Below are positions 37,196 to 44,961 of a DNA stretch of 64,000 nt, piece by piece (within the stretch, counting starts at the first letter, position 1; each line of letters starts with the position of its first letter). Under the pieces are notes generated by a model, which was given only the letters and a program-made list of their open reading frames with translations, did no database searches and was not told where the DNA came from. Both the position numbers and the translations under genes were made by a program. The stretch comes from CAMLIZ01 sp966212505. GTDB lineage: Bacteria; Pseudomonadota; Gammaproteobacteria; Burkholderiales; Burkholderiaceae_C. The stretch lies in the NCBI GenBank assembly GCA_966212505.1, contig CBIHRS010000028.1, forward strand, positions 1-64,000, in the 5' to 3' direction.

Positions 37196-38119
37196 TCAAT
37201 CCGTCCGCAGCGCGGCGCCGATGGCCACGAGGTAGCGCGGCAGCTGCTCCGCATCGCCCAGCGCGGGCACGGCGCTGAGGTCGAGCACCTCGCCCATCTG
37301 GGCCGGCAGCACCGGCACGTAGACCAGCTCGCGCACGTAGTCGCAGAAGGCCTCGATGCCGGGGCCGGGGAGCACGTGCATGCGCTCGAGCGTGACCTGG
37401 CTCGACAGGCGCTCGAAGCCGTCGAGCGTGCGCTGCAGCTCCAGGCCGGCGCGGTCGAAGGCCTGCTGGCGCATGGCTTCGTTGTCGTCGGCCAGCTGGG
37501 CCGCGGTGACGTCGATCTGGCGCGACTGCAGCAGCTCGCCTTCGCTGGTGATCACCAGCGTGCCGTGGGTGTCGCCGATGTGCAGCAGCGCATGGCCGCG
37601 GCCGGGCGTGGCCAGCAGCGCGCCCAGGTTGCGCAGCGCGGTCTCGGGCACGTCGAGCGCGGCCCAGTCGACGCCGGCTTCTTCGCCGGCCTCGACCAGC
37701 GGGCGCAGCGCATCGGCCGGCGCGGCCACCGCGATCAGCGTCGGCTGGCGGCGGCTGCCGGCATCGAGCGGCACCTCGAGCACGTCGACGCCGGCGGTCT
37801 CGACCGGGAAGTCGACCATGTCCTTGAGCTTCCAGCGCACCGCGGCGCGCCAGTCTTCGCGCGGCACGTCAGGGGCGTCCATCGGCAGCAGCTGGTATTG
37901 CGCACGCTGCAGCAGCGCGACGCAGCGGTGGCGCTGCAGCCCGCCGGCGCGGCGCGCGGCACGCAGCGCCTGCACGGTGTCGGCCCAGGGCACCTCATGG
38001 ACCCAGCGCACGGCCGGCATGGCATCGCCCCGGCGCTCGACGAGCGCGAAGCGCGCCTGCCCGCCCGAGGGCGCACAGGCCATCCATCCTGGCTTGGTGG
38101 GTCGAGAAAAAAGAAGCAC
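37196..38119 (-). CDS. mshI: MSHA biogenesis protein MshI (PilM-like)
   Basis: 307 residues from a GTG start at 38119 (MLLFSRPTKPGWMACAPSGGQ). The sequence has the actin-like PilM fold elements seen in MshI: RHRCVALLQRAQYQLLPMDAPDVPREDWRAAVRWKLKDMVDFPVE, APADALRPLVEAGEEAGVDWAALDVPETALRNL, HALLHIGDTHGTLVITSEGELLQSRQID. It is the cytoplasmic component of the platform. First gene of the locus; a hairpin lies just upstream. An ATG at 38083 with a possible AGGATGG site is an alternative start. Confidence 0.85.
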   Translation of the reverse strand: MLLFSRPTKPGWMACAPSGGQARFALVERRGDAMPAVRWVHEVPWADTVQALRAARRAGGLQRHRCVALLQRAQYQLLPMDAPDVPREDWRAAVRWKLKDMVDFPVETAGVDVLEVPLDAGSRRQPTLIAVAAPADALRPLVEAGEEAGVDWAALDVPETALRNLGALLATPGRGHALLHIGDTHGTLVITSEGELLQSRQIDVTAAQLADDNEAMRQQAFDRAGLELQRTLDGFERLSSQVTLERMHVLPGPGIEAFCDYVRELVYVPVLPAQMGEVLDLSAVPALGDAEQLPRYLVAIGAALRTD

Positions 38120-38122
38120 GCA

Positions 38123-38163
38123 GGCCCCCGCTGAGTTTGACCGTCATGGTCTCAGCGGAGGCC
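38123..38163 (-). other. Hairpin between nadR and mshI
   Basis: Arms at 38123-38135 and 38151-38163 pair over 12 of 13 bases with a 15-base loop. On the minus strand it follows the nadR stop (38218) by ~55 bases and ends 4 bases before the mshI GTG. A run of T lies about 12 bases further on, already inside mshI, so this may be a weak terminator for the nadR operon or an attenuator ahead of the msh genes. Confidence 0.45.
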
Positions 38164-38217
38164 TCCCTGACAAGGCCGGAAAAGCAAGGGGAATGGGCAC
38201 CAAACCTGGGCGGGGGC

Positions 38218-39255
38218 TCAACAGTCGGCGAGCCAACCCTTCACCTGCACCACCCTTTCGGCGACGCTGCCGGAGGCTTCGAGCCACGGCCAGCCGCGGG
38301 CTGCCAACTCTTCACGGTACCAATCGTGCTGCCGCAGCCGGAAGCCTTCGTCGCGCCGCGTGCCGTCCTGCACGAAGCCGAAGTCGGGCGCGCACAACAC
38401 GATCGCGTCGTAGGGCCGCTGCGCCAGCTCGCGCAGCGCGGCCTCGGCGCGGCCGAACATCCAGAGGCTGTAGCCCAGCGTGGTGAGCGGCGAGGTGTCG
38501 CAGTACAGCCGGCCGCGGGCTTCGGCCGCCAGCCGTTCCTCGCGGGCGACCTGCTCGCGGGCGATGGCCAGCATGTCGGCTTCCACCAGCCTGCCGCCGC
38601 GCGCCTCCCACAGCTCGCGGCCGTATTCAGGCACCCAGGCCGTGCTGTCGGCAGCCACCAGCGCCGCGGCCAGCGTGGTCTTGCCGCTCGACTCGCCGCC
38701 GAGCAGCAGCACGCGCTGCACATGGCTTGCACGCACCTCGGGCGAGAGCCAGCCGGCGCCCGCCACCGGGTCGCGCCGGATCGCGCTGGCGCTGATGGGC
38801 ACCTGGCGGCGCTGCGCATCCACCAGCACCGGCTGCACGGGGCGGCCCAGCGCTTCGGACAACACCTGCGCGCAGGGATGCACATAGGCCTCGCTCGCGA
38901 ACATCGCATCGGGTGCCTGTTGCAGCACCTCGCGCAGCAGCCAGGCGAGGTAGCGCTGCTGCACCGGACCCGGCGCATCGTTGGGCGGCAAGGGCTGCCA
39001 TGCGAGGCCGCGCGCCGCGCAACGCGCGGCCAACCAGGCATCGTCGATCACATGGCACTCGTGATCCGGAAAGCGCTGCGCCAGCCAACGCCGCCGCAAC
39101 GCCGGCCCGCAGCGCGCGAACTCGGGCTTGGTGTAGCTCAGCACCAGCAGCCGCTCGCACTGCTGCGCGGCCTGCGCCACCAGCCACTCATGCCCCCGGT
39201 GCAACGGCGCGAACTTGCCGACCACCAGCCCCAGCCGATAGCGGCGGCCGCTCAC
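38218..39255 (-). CDS. nadR: NadR-like bifunctional NMN adenylyltransferase / nicotinamide riboside kinase
   Basis: 345 residues from a GTG start at 39255 overlapping the pnuC stop. The N-terminal half has the nucleotidyltransferase motif GKFAPLHRGHEWL and SASAIRRDP (ISxSxIR), as in NMN adenylyltransferases; the C-terminal half has Walker A LLGGESSGKTTL and kinase features (VPEYGRELWE, CDTSPLTTLGYS). It would phosphorylate nicotinamide riboside and adenylate NMN to NAD. It lacks the N-terminal repressor helix-turn-helix of enterobacterial NadR, so it is likely only an enzyme. Pairing with the PnuC transporter supports this salvage role. Confidence 0.9.
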   Translation of the reverse strand: MSGRRYRLGLVVGKFAPLHRGHEWLVAQAAQQCERLLVLSYTKPEFARCGPALRRRWLAQRFPDHECHVIDDAWLAARCAARGLAWQPLPPNDAPGPVQQRYLAWLLREVLQQAPDAMFASEAYVHPCAQVLSEALGRPVQPVLVDAQRRQVPISASAIRRDPVAGAGWLSPEVRASHVQRVLLLGGESSGKTTLAAALVAADSTAWVPEYGRELWEARGGRLVEADMLAIAREQVAREERLAAEARGRLYCDTSPLTTLGYSLWMFGRAEAALRELAQRPYDAIVLCAPDFGFVQDGTRRDEGFRLRQHDWYREELAARGWPWLEASGSVAERVVQVKGWLADC

Positions 39256-39830
39256 GCCGACACCGCCTGCAGCCCCGCGCGCTGTTCGCGCCGCCAATGC
39301 CACCAGCCATACCAGGCGTTGAGCCAGTACAGCGCATACAGGCCGGCGGTGAGCTGCAGCCCGCGCACCGCGAACAGCGGCACCGACAGCGTGTTGACCG
39401 CCAGCCAGGCCGGCCAGGTGTCGATGCGCCGCTGCATCAGCAGGCATTGCGCCACCACGCTGAGCGCGAGCACCGCCGCATCGACGAAGGGCATGAAGGC
39501 ATCGGTGTAGCGGTGCAGCAGCGCGCCATAGCCCGCGGTGACCGCGGCGGCGGCCAGCGCCATCCACGCCAGCGTGCGGGGCGAGGCGCGCGTCACCGGC
39601 CGCGGCGCCGCATCGGCACCGCCATGCAGCCATTGGCGCCAGCCGATCGCGCTGGTGGCGATGAAGAAGAGCTGCAGCGTCGCGTCGGCATACAGCTGCG
39701 TCTGCGCGAACACCACGGTGAACAGCACGCAACCCACGATGCCCAGCCACCAGGTGTGCACGCTGTTGCGCGCGGCGAGCAGGATGGACAGGGCGGTGAT
39801 GGCGTTGGCGGCGATTTCGAGGGGCGTCAT
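39252..39830 (-). CDS. pnuC: Nicotinamide riboside transporter PnuC
   Basis: 192 residues with six to seven hydrophobic segments and the PnuC signature: TWWLGIVGCVLFTVVFAQTQLYADATLQLFFIATSAIGWRQW and WPAWLAVNTLSVPLFAVRGLQLTAGLYALYWLNAWYGWWHWRR. PnuC lets nicotinamide riboside diffuse across the inner membrane, trapped inside by the NadR kinase. It overlaps nadR by 4 bases and is 6 bp downstream of an AMP-ligase-like gene. Confidence 0.93.
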   Translation of the reverse strand: MTPLEIAANAITALSILLAARNSVHTWWLGIVGCVLFTVVFAQTQLYADATLQLFFIATSAIGWRQWLHGGADAAPRPVTRASPRTLAWMALAAAAVTAGYGALLHRYTDAFMPFVDAAVLALSVVAQCLLMQRRIDTWPAWLAVNTLSVPLFAVRGLQLTAGLYALYWLNAWYGWWHWRREQRAGLQAVSA

Positions 39831-39836
39831 CGGGGG

Positions 39837-41225
39837 TCAGGGCGCATGCTGCGCGAGGTCGCTGGTGTATTGGCGGAGCTTGTCGCCGGCGGGCAGGGCT
39901 TCGAGGGTGAGCGGCAGCGGCAGGCCCAGCGGTCGGGCCAGGGCCTGCTGCAGCGCGGGCATCAACGCATGCAGCGGCTGGCGGCTGTCGACACGCAGCA
40001 CGAAGCGGCCATCGGCCTGCTGGTGCAGCGCGAAGCGCACCAGCTCGAAAGGCTTCAACGCCTGCGTGATCTCGATGTTGTTGACCCAGCCGCCATCGCT
40101 GCGCCGGAAGCGCACCGGCGCCCGGCCCTGCAGGTCGCGCAGTGCCAAGCCCAGCGGCGTGCGCACCAGGCGCGCATAGTCGCCGGTGCGGTAGCGCAGC
40201 AGCGGCAGGCAGAAGTTGAAGCCCCCGCTGACCACCACCTCGCCGAATCCGCCCTCGGGCAGCGCGCGGCCCTGCGCATCGAGGATCTCCACATGCAGCC
40301 AGGGCTGCAGCAGCACGAAGCCCTGCGCTTCGGGATGATGCACGCCGATCGGGCCGACCTCGTTCATCGAGTACAGGTCGAGCACCGGGCAGCCGAAGCG
40401 CGACTGCAGCCGCTCGCGCAGGCCATCGGCCAGCGCCATCGAGGTGCTGAGCAACGCCCGCGGCCGGTGTGCCATCGGCAGGCCGGCCAGCTCGGCCAGC
40501 GACACCGGATCGCCCGACACCAGCTCGGGCGCCAGCGCATCGAGGTAGGCCGCGCGGTCGTCGGCCTGGCGCCATTCGTGCGGTGCGAGGTTGAGCTTGG
40601 CGAGCCCGCATTCGCCCATCAGCGGATTGACCGACACATAGCTGAAGCAGCGCTGCTGGAAGCCTGCGAGCACGATGCCCACCTGCCCCTGCCCTGCGCG
40701 CGGCGCGATGCCGAACAGCGCCAGCGCGCGGCGGTGGTAGGCCAGGTACTCCGCGGCCACGAGCGGATGCGAAGGCACGCGCAGCGGATGGCCGGTGGTG
40801 CCCGAGGTCGAGAAGCAGATCAGGCCCTGGCGCTGCAGCATGCGCGGCACGTAGTCCTCGAGCCGGGCGCTGAGGTCGGCGCGCTGCATCGGCTCGATCT
40901 GGTGCCAGGGCGGCAATGCGCCGCTGCGGCCGCGCGCCGGCACCTCGCGCCAGGCCTGCTGCGCAAAGCGCTGCAGCCAGCGCGGCGGCTCGTGGTTCAG
41001 GCTGGTGGCGATCGTGGCACGGCCCACGCGCCAGTGGCGCCAGCGCGCCCGCTGCAGCTGCCAGGCATCGAGCCGATGGCCGCTGAAGTCGCGGTAGTGC
41101 GGCGCCTGCGGATGGCCACGCAGCCAGCGCAGCATCTGCCGGCCGGGTTCGCCCAGCACCGGAAAGCGCCGCGGGTCGAACAGCTCACGTTCGACCGCCT
41201 CCGGCAGGCGCGGCATCGGCTTCAT
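39837..41225 (-). CDS. AMP-binding (phenylacetate-CoA ligase/F390 synthetase-like) ligase
   Basis: 462 residues from the ATG at 41225. The adenylation motif FSTSGTTGHPLRVPSHPL, the YSMNEVGPIGVHH region, and LRYRTGDYARL with the C-terminal RVDSRQPLHALMPALQ...LTLEALPAGDKLRQY domain mark an adenylate-forming enzyme of the PaaK/F390 synthetase branch. These activate carboxylic acids as acyl-AMP for transfer to CoA or another acceptor. The substrate is unknown. It lies in an operon with a small membrane protein (ATGA overlap) upstream and pnuC-nadR downstream. A link to NAD salvage is not obvious. Confidence 0.82.
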   Translation of the reverse strand: MKPMPRLPEAVERELFDPRRFPVLGEPGRQMLRWLRGHPQAPHYRDFSGHRLDAWQLQRARWRHWRVGRATIATSLNHEPPRWLQRFAQQAWREVPARGRSGALPPWHQIEPMQRADLSARLEDYVPRMLQRQGLICFSTSGTTGHPLRVPSHPLVAAEYLAYHRRALALFGIAPRAGQGQVGIVLAGFQQRCFSYVSVNPLMGECGLAKLNLAPHEWRQADDRAAYLDALAPELVSGDPVSLAELAGLPMAHRPRALLSTSMALADGLRERLQSRFGCPVLDLYSMNEVGPIGVHHPEAQGFVLLQPWLHVEILDAQGRALPEGGFGEVVVSGGFNFCLPLLRYRTGDYARLVRTPLGLALRDLQGRAPVRFRRSDGGWVNNIEITQALKPFELVRFALHQQADGRFVLRVDSRQPLHALMPALQQALARPLGLPLPLTLEALPAGDKLRQYTSDLAQHAP

Positions 41226-41788
41226 TCGCGGGTGTACTTGTCGGCGCCTTCCTGCGCCTCGTCGCTGTCGAGCTGCTCGACCAGCGTGGGCTGCGGGGGC
41301 GGCGCGGCAGGGGCCAGCGGAGGTGTGGGTGTGGGCATGGTCGGGGGCAGCGGCGTGCGGAACAGCACCCACCCGGTCGGCACGAACACCAGCAGGCCGG
41401 CCAGCAGCAGCCCGACCTCGACCTCGCGCGCGAAGCCGAAGCGGCCGGCCAGCCAGGCGATGGCCACGCCGAGCGACAGCAGCCACAACAGGCCGAAGAC
41501 CACGAGCCGGGGCCGGTCGCGCGCCGCGAGCAGCACCACCAGCCAGCCGGTGCCGGCGCCCACCAGCCACACCTCGCGCGGCACGGCCCAGGCTTCAAGG
41601 ACATAGCGGCCGGCATGCATCAGCAGCGCGGCGAGCAGGGCCCAGAACGCCACCGCGCCGCAGCATTTCCAGCGCTGGGGCAGCACGCTGCTGACCGCAG
41701 CCGAGCCCGACCACAACAGCACCAGCACACCGCCCACGGCCAGCAGCCAGCCCGGGAGATCGGCCAGGCCGGCCAGCCCGCGGGCCAT
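41222..41788 (-). CDS. Multi-pass membrane protein of unknown function
   Basis: 188 residues with five or six hydrophobic segments (LPGWLLAVGGVLVLLWSG, CCGAVAFWALLAALLMHA, EVWLVGAGTGWLVVLLAA, LVVFGLLWLLSLGVAIAWLA, EVEVGLLLAGLLVFVPTGWVLF) and a proline-rich cytoplasmic tail ending in DSDEAQEGADKYTRE. No family recognised. It opens the four-gene operon with the ligase, pnuC and nadR. The ATG at 41788 is preferred; a longer form reaching 41893 is possible but has a long poor-quality N-terminus. Confidence 0.75.
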   Translation of the reverse strand: MARGLAGLADLPGWLLAVGGVLVLLWSGSAAVSSVLPQRWKCCGAVAFWALLAALLMHAGRYVLEAWAVPREVWLVGAGTGWLVVLLAARDRPRLVVFGLLWLLSLGVAIAWLAGRFGFAREVEVGLLLAGLLVFVPTGWVLFRTPLPPTMPTPTPPLAPAAPPPQPTLVEQLDSDEAQEGADKYTRE

Positions 41789-41925
41789 CGTCGTCCACTC
41801 CAACGGATCCTCCTTCTCCGTGCAAGCTCCACATCCGCCGCCGACCATAACACCGTAGCATCCGCACGCCGGCGCACGCCTGGCCGGCCACACATCACAA
41901 GCAGGCGACTCTGGAGGATGACTCG

Positions 41926-42504
41926 ATGAGCAGCGTGAATCCCTATGCCCCGCCCGGGGCGATGGTCGGCGACGTGCGCGACACGCAGCAGTACCAGGAG
42001 CCGAAGTTCTGGTCGGCCAGCGGCCGCATCGGCCGGCTGCGCTACCTGGCCTACACCACCGGCGGCTACCTGGTGTACCTGGCCGCCCTGATGGTGATCG
42101 GCATCGTGGCGGCCCTCTCGGGTCAGCCGATGCTGATCGGGGGCGCCGCGATCCTGCTGCTGATCCCCTACATCGTCTTCACCTGGCTCACGCTGATCCA
42201 GCGCACGCACGACATGGGCTGGTCGGGCTGGGCCAGCCTGGCGGTGCTGATCCCGCTGGCGGCGCTGATCTGGGTGTTCAAGGGCGGCACCGAAGGCGAG
42301 AACGACTACGGCGCCCCGCCGCCGCCCAACACCACCGGCGTGAAGATCCTGGCCTTCGGCATCCCGGTGTTCGTCGGGATGATCGGCATCCTGGCCGCGA
42401 TCTCGATCCCGGCCTACCAGCAGTACACGATGCGCGCGAAGGCGGCCGCCGAGGCCCAGCGCCATGCGGTGCCGCCGGCGCCGCAGCCGGGGCAGCAGCA
42501 GTAG
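41926..42504 (+). CDS. DUF805 family membrane protein with pilin-like C-terminal helix
   Basis: 192 residues. The first ~125 are a DUF805 domain (WSASGRIGRLRYLAYTTGGYL, QRTHDMGWSGWASLAVLIPLAALIWVFKGGTEGENDYGAPPPPN). Residues ~146-172 read FGIPVFVGMIGILAAISIPAYQQYTMRAK, which matches the N-terminal helix of type IV pilins but without a cleavage site. DUF805 proteins are of unknown function. The gene is alone, divergent from the membrane-protein operon and convergent with pfp. Confidence 0.88.
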   Translation: MSSVNPYAPPGAMVGDVRDTQQYQEPKFWSASGRIGRLRYLAYTTGGYLVYLAALMVIGIVAALSGQPMLIGGAAILLLIPYIVFTWLTLIQRTHDMGWSGWASLAVLIPLAALIWVFKGGTEGENDYGAPPPPNTTGVKILAFGIPVFVGMIGILAAISIPAYQQYTMRAKAAAEAQRHAVPPAPQPGQQQ

Positions 42505-42518
42505 CCGAAGCATCGGCC

Positions 42519-42590
42519 CTGAACCCGGCGCCGGGCCGCCCCAAGCCGGGTTCAGACCCTCCCGGAGGGTGGCCGCGGTACACCGCGGCC
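42519..42590. repeat. REP-like intergenic repeat, copy 2, with three hairpins
   Basis: Hairpin 1 has 11-bp arms (42519-42529 and 42545-42555), hairpin 2 is ACCCTC-CCG-GAGGGT (42556-42570), hairpin 3 is GGCCGCGGT-AC-ACCGCGGCC (42571-42590). Hairpin 1 and its loop match copy 1 (17355-17391) with compensating arm changes. It lies between the convergent DUF805 and pfp genes, where it could act as a bidirectional terminator. Confidence 0.7.
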
Positions 42591-42601
42591 GGGTGCCGTC
42601 A

Positions 42602-43819
42602 TCAGTCCTTCTTCAGGACCTTGGCCACCGGGTTCGGGCGCAGTCTGAATGCATCGGGCATGCCCGAACCCAGCAGCGGCCTCAGGTAGAGGCGGAACAG
42701 ATTGGTCACGTCAGTGCCGCTCTCGTCGATGAAGTCGTCTTCCATCGTGCGGGCCTTGGCGGCCACTGCCTCCAGCGGCAGCAGCTCGTAGTCCACCGAG
42801 TAGAAGCCGGTGCGCTTGATCGCCACCGAGCCGTCGCGGTGGCCGGCCATGGCGTACTGCACCGCCTTTTCTCCCACTTCGCGCGCCTCGCGCTGGTCGA
42901 CGTCGGACACGCAGCCGACGAACGAGCGCTGCAGGTAGCCGAAGGTGTCGCCGCGCACGCGCTTGATCCCCAGGCGCTCCTTGATCTCCTCGCACAGCAG
43001 GTCGGCCAGCGCGCCGCTGCCCGAAAGCTGCACGTTGCCGTGCGCATCCTGCTCCAGGTCCTTGGCCAGCTTCGCCAGGATGGGCGTGCCCGATTCGTCG
43101 TGGATGCCTTCGGACACCGCGATCACGCAGCGGCCATGGCGCTCGTGCATGGCCTTCACGTCGGCCAGGAACTTGTCGATCACGAAGGTGCGCTCGGGCA
43201 GGTAGATCAGGTGCGGGCCGTCGTCGGGAAACTTCTTGCCCAATGACGAGGCCGCGGTGAGGAAGCCCGCATGCCGTCCCATCACCACGCCCACGTACAC
43301 GCCGGGCAGCGCCGCGTTGTCGAGGTTGGCGCCGGCAAAAGCCTGGGCCACGAAGCGCGCGGCCGACGGGAAACCGGGCGTGTGGTCGTTGCCGACGAGG
43401 TCGTTGTCGATGGTCTTGGGGATGTGGATGCAGCGCAGCGGGTAGCCCGCCTTGCGCGCCTCTTCGGCCACGATGCGCACGGTGTCCGACGAGTCGTTGC
43501 CGCCGATGTAGAAGAAGTGCGTGATGCGGTGCGCCTGCAGCACCTTGAAGATCTCGTGGCAGTAGGCCGCATCGGGCTTGTCGCGCGTGGAGCCCAGCGC
43601 CGAGGCCGGCGTGTTGGCCACCAGCTCGAGGTTGTGCGTGGTCTCCTGCGCGAGGTCGACGAAATCCTCGTTGACGATGCCGCGCACGCCATGCCGCGCG
43701 CCATACACCGACACCACGTCGCGGAACCGCCTCGCCTCGAGCACCACGCCGACCAACGACTGGTTGATCACCGCGGTGGGGCCGCCGCCCTGCGCAACGA
43801 GGATCCTGTGTTCCGCCAT
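42602..43819 (-). CDS. pfp: Pyrophosphate-dependent 6-phosphofructokinase
   Basis: 405 residues. Motifs of the PPi-type family: QGGGPTAVINQSLVGVV at the start, FYIGGNDSSDTVRI, HIPKTIDNDLVGNDHTPGF (Lys in PKTIDND is the PPi marker; ATP enzymes have Gly), and GRHAGFLTAAS. It interconverts fructose 6-phosphate and fructose 1,6-bisphosphate using pyrophosphate, reversibly, in place of ATP-PFK. Note Asn where many PPi enzymes have Asp in GGDDS (GGNDSS). Monocistronic by position; start ATG at 43819. Confidence 0.9.
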   Translation of the reverse strand: MAEHRILVAQGGGPTAVINQSLVGVVLEARRFRDVVSVYGARHGVRGIVNEDFVDLAQETTHNLELVANTPASALGSTRDKPDAAYCHEIFKVLQAHRITHFFYIGGNDSSDTVRIVAEEARKAGYPLRCIHIPKTIDNDLVGNDHTPGFPSAARFVAQAFAGANLDNAALPGVYVGVVMGRHAGFLTAASSLGKKFPDDGPHLIYLPERTFVIDKFLADVKAMHERHGRCVIAVSEGIHDESGTPILAKLAKDLEQDAHGNVQLSGSGALADLLCEEIKERLGIKRVRGDTFGYLQRSFVGCVSDVDQREAREVGEKAVQYAMAGHRDGSVAIKRTGFYSVDYELLPLEAVAAKARTMEDDFIDESGTDVTNLFRLYLRPLLGSGMPDAFRLRPNPVAKVLKKD

Positions 43820-43934
43820 ACGCGCCTCCGTCAGTCGGGCTGTTGAGTTCGGCCGATTGTGCGCCGATTGGCCCCGCCGTTGCCAGCGATGGCCGCCGCT
43901 CACACAATCGGACGCAACACAGACCACGCGGGGG

Positions 43935-44297
43935 ATGCCGATGTTCGACGACGCGTTCTACGAGACCTTCGCTTCCGACTGGCTGGCCGCCTGGAACAGC
44001 CACGACATCGAGCGCATCCTGTCGCACTACGACGCGCAGTTCGAGTTCTCGTCGCCGGTGCTGGCCAGGGTGAACCCCGCCGGCGAAGGCCGGCTGCGCG
44101 GCCTGGCCGCCGCCCGCGCCTACTGGACCAAAGGCCTCGCTGCGCGGCCCGACCTGCACTTCGAGCCGATTGCGCTGCTCAAGGGCGTACAGAGCCTGGT
44201 GATCCACTACCGCGGCTTGGGCGGCAAGCTGTGCGCCGAGTTCTTCGTGTTCGGGCCCGACGGCAAGGTGGTGGCCTCGCATGCCCATGGGGAGTGA
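43935..44297 (+). CDS. SnoaL-like / NTF2-fold small protein
   Basis: 120 residues with the NTF2-like pattern: helix FYETFASDWLAAWNSHDIERILSHYD, then AQFEFSSPVLARV, LRGLAAARAYWTKGLAARPDLHFE and a C-terminal beta sheet VIHYRGLGGKLCAEFFVFGPDGKVVASHAHG. The AWNSHD motif is common in SnoaL-like proteins, which range from ketosteroid-isomerase-like enzymes to scaffolds; the reaction cannot be told. Followed after 4 bases by a GNAT gene, likely co-transcribed. A second ATG at 43941 is in frame. Confidence 0.85.
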   Translation: MPMFDDAFYETFASDWLAAWNSHDIERILSHYDAQFEFSSPVLARVNPAGEGRLRGLAAARAYWTKGLAARPDLHFEPIALLKGVQSLVIHYRGLGGKLCAEFFVFGPDGKVVASHAHGE

Positions 44298-44301
44298 GGC
44301 C

Positions 44302-44961
44302 ATGGGCATCGATGCACTCGCGCCGGTCACGCTCGCGGGGCAGGTGGTCGAACTGCAGCCGCTGACCCTCGCGCACGTGCCGGCGCTGGCCGAGGCCGGC
44401 ACCGCGCCCGAGCTCTGGCGCTGGCAGCCGGCGCCGATCGAGACCGAAGACGACATGCGCCGCTACGTGGAGCGCGCGCTGGCCGACCAGCAGCAGGGCC
44501 TGGCCCTGCCTTTCGCGATCGTGCTGCGGGCCGATGGCCGCATCGTCGGCAGCACGCGCTACATGGACATCGCGCTGCCGCACCGCCGGCTCGAGATCGG
44601 CGCCACCTGGCTCGCGCCCTCGGCCCAGCGCACCGGCGCCAACACCGAGGCCAAGTGGCTGCTGCTGAAGCACGCGTTCGACACGCTGCGCCTGCAGAAG
44701 GTGGTCTTCAAGACCGAGACGCTCAACGAACAGTCACGCCGCGCGATCCTGCGGCTGGGCGCGGTGGAGGAAGGCATCTTCCGCCGGCACCTGATCACCA
44801 GCACGGGCCGGGCCCGCGACATGGTGTATTTCTCGATCCTCGATACCGAATGGCCGGCCGTCGACGAGCGGCTGCGTCAGAGCTTGGCGAAGGCCAGGTT
44901 GCCGCGGTTGCCCGACAGCGCCTTGAGCAGCGTCTCCGGCGAGCCCTTGCCTTCCAGGTAG
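44302..44961 (+). CDS. GNAT family N-acetyltransferase (RimJ/RimL type)
   Basis: 219 residues with the GNAT fold of the RimJ/RimL group: VELQPLTLAHVPALAEAGTAPELWRWQPAPIETEDDMRRYVERAL, GRIVGSTRYMDIALPHRRLEIGATWLAPSAQRTGANTEAKWLLLKHAFDTL, and VVFKTETLNEQSRRAILRLGAVEEGIFRRHLI. It would acetylate an amine of a protein or small molecule with acetyl-CoA. The final ~28 residues overlap the convergent deaminase-like gene by 85 bases. Confidence 0.87.
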   Translation: MGIDALAPVTLAGQVVELQPLTLAHVPALAEAGTAPELWRWQPAPIETEDDMRRYVERALADQQQGLALPFAIVLRADGRIVGSTRYMDIALPHRRLEIGATWLAPSAQRTGANTEAKWLLLKHAFDTLRLQKVVFKTETLNEQSRRAILRLGAVEEGIFRRHLITSTGRARDMVYFSILDTEWPAVDERLRQSLAKARLPRLPDSALSSVSGEPLPSR

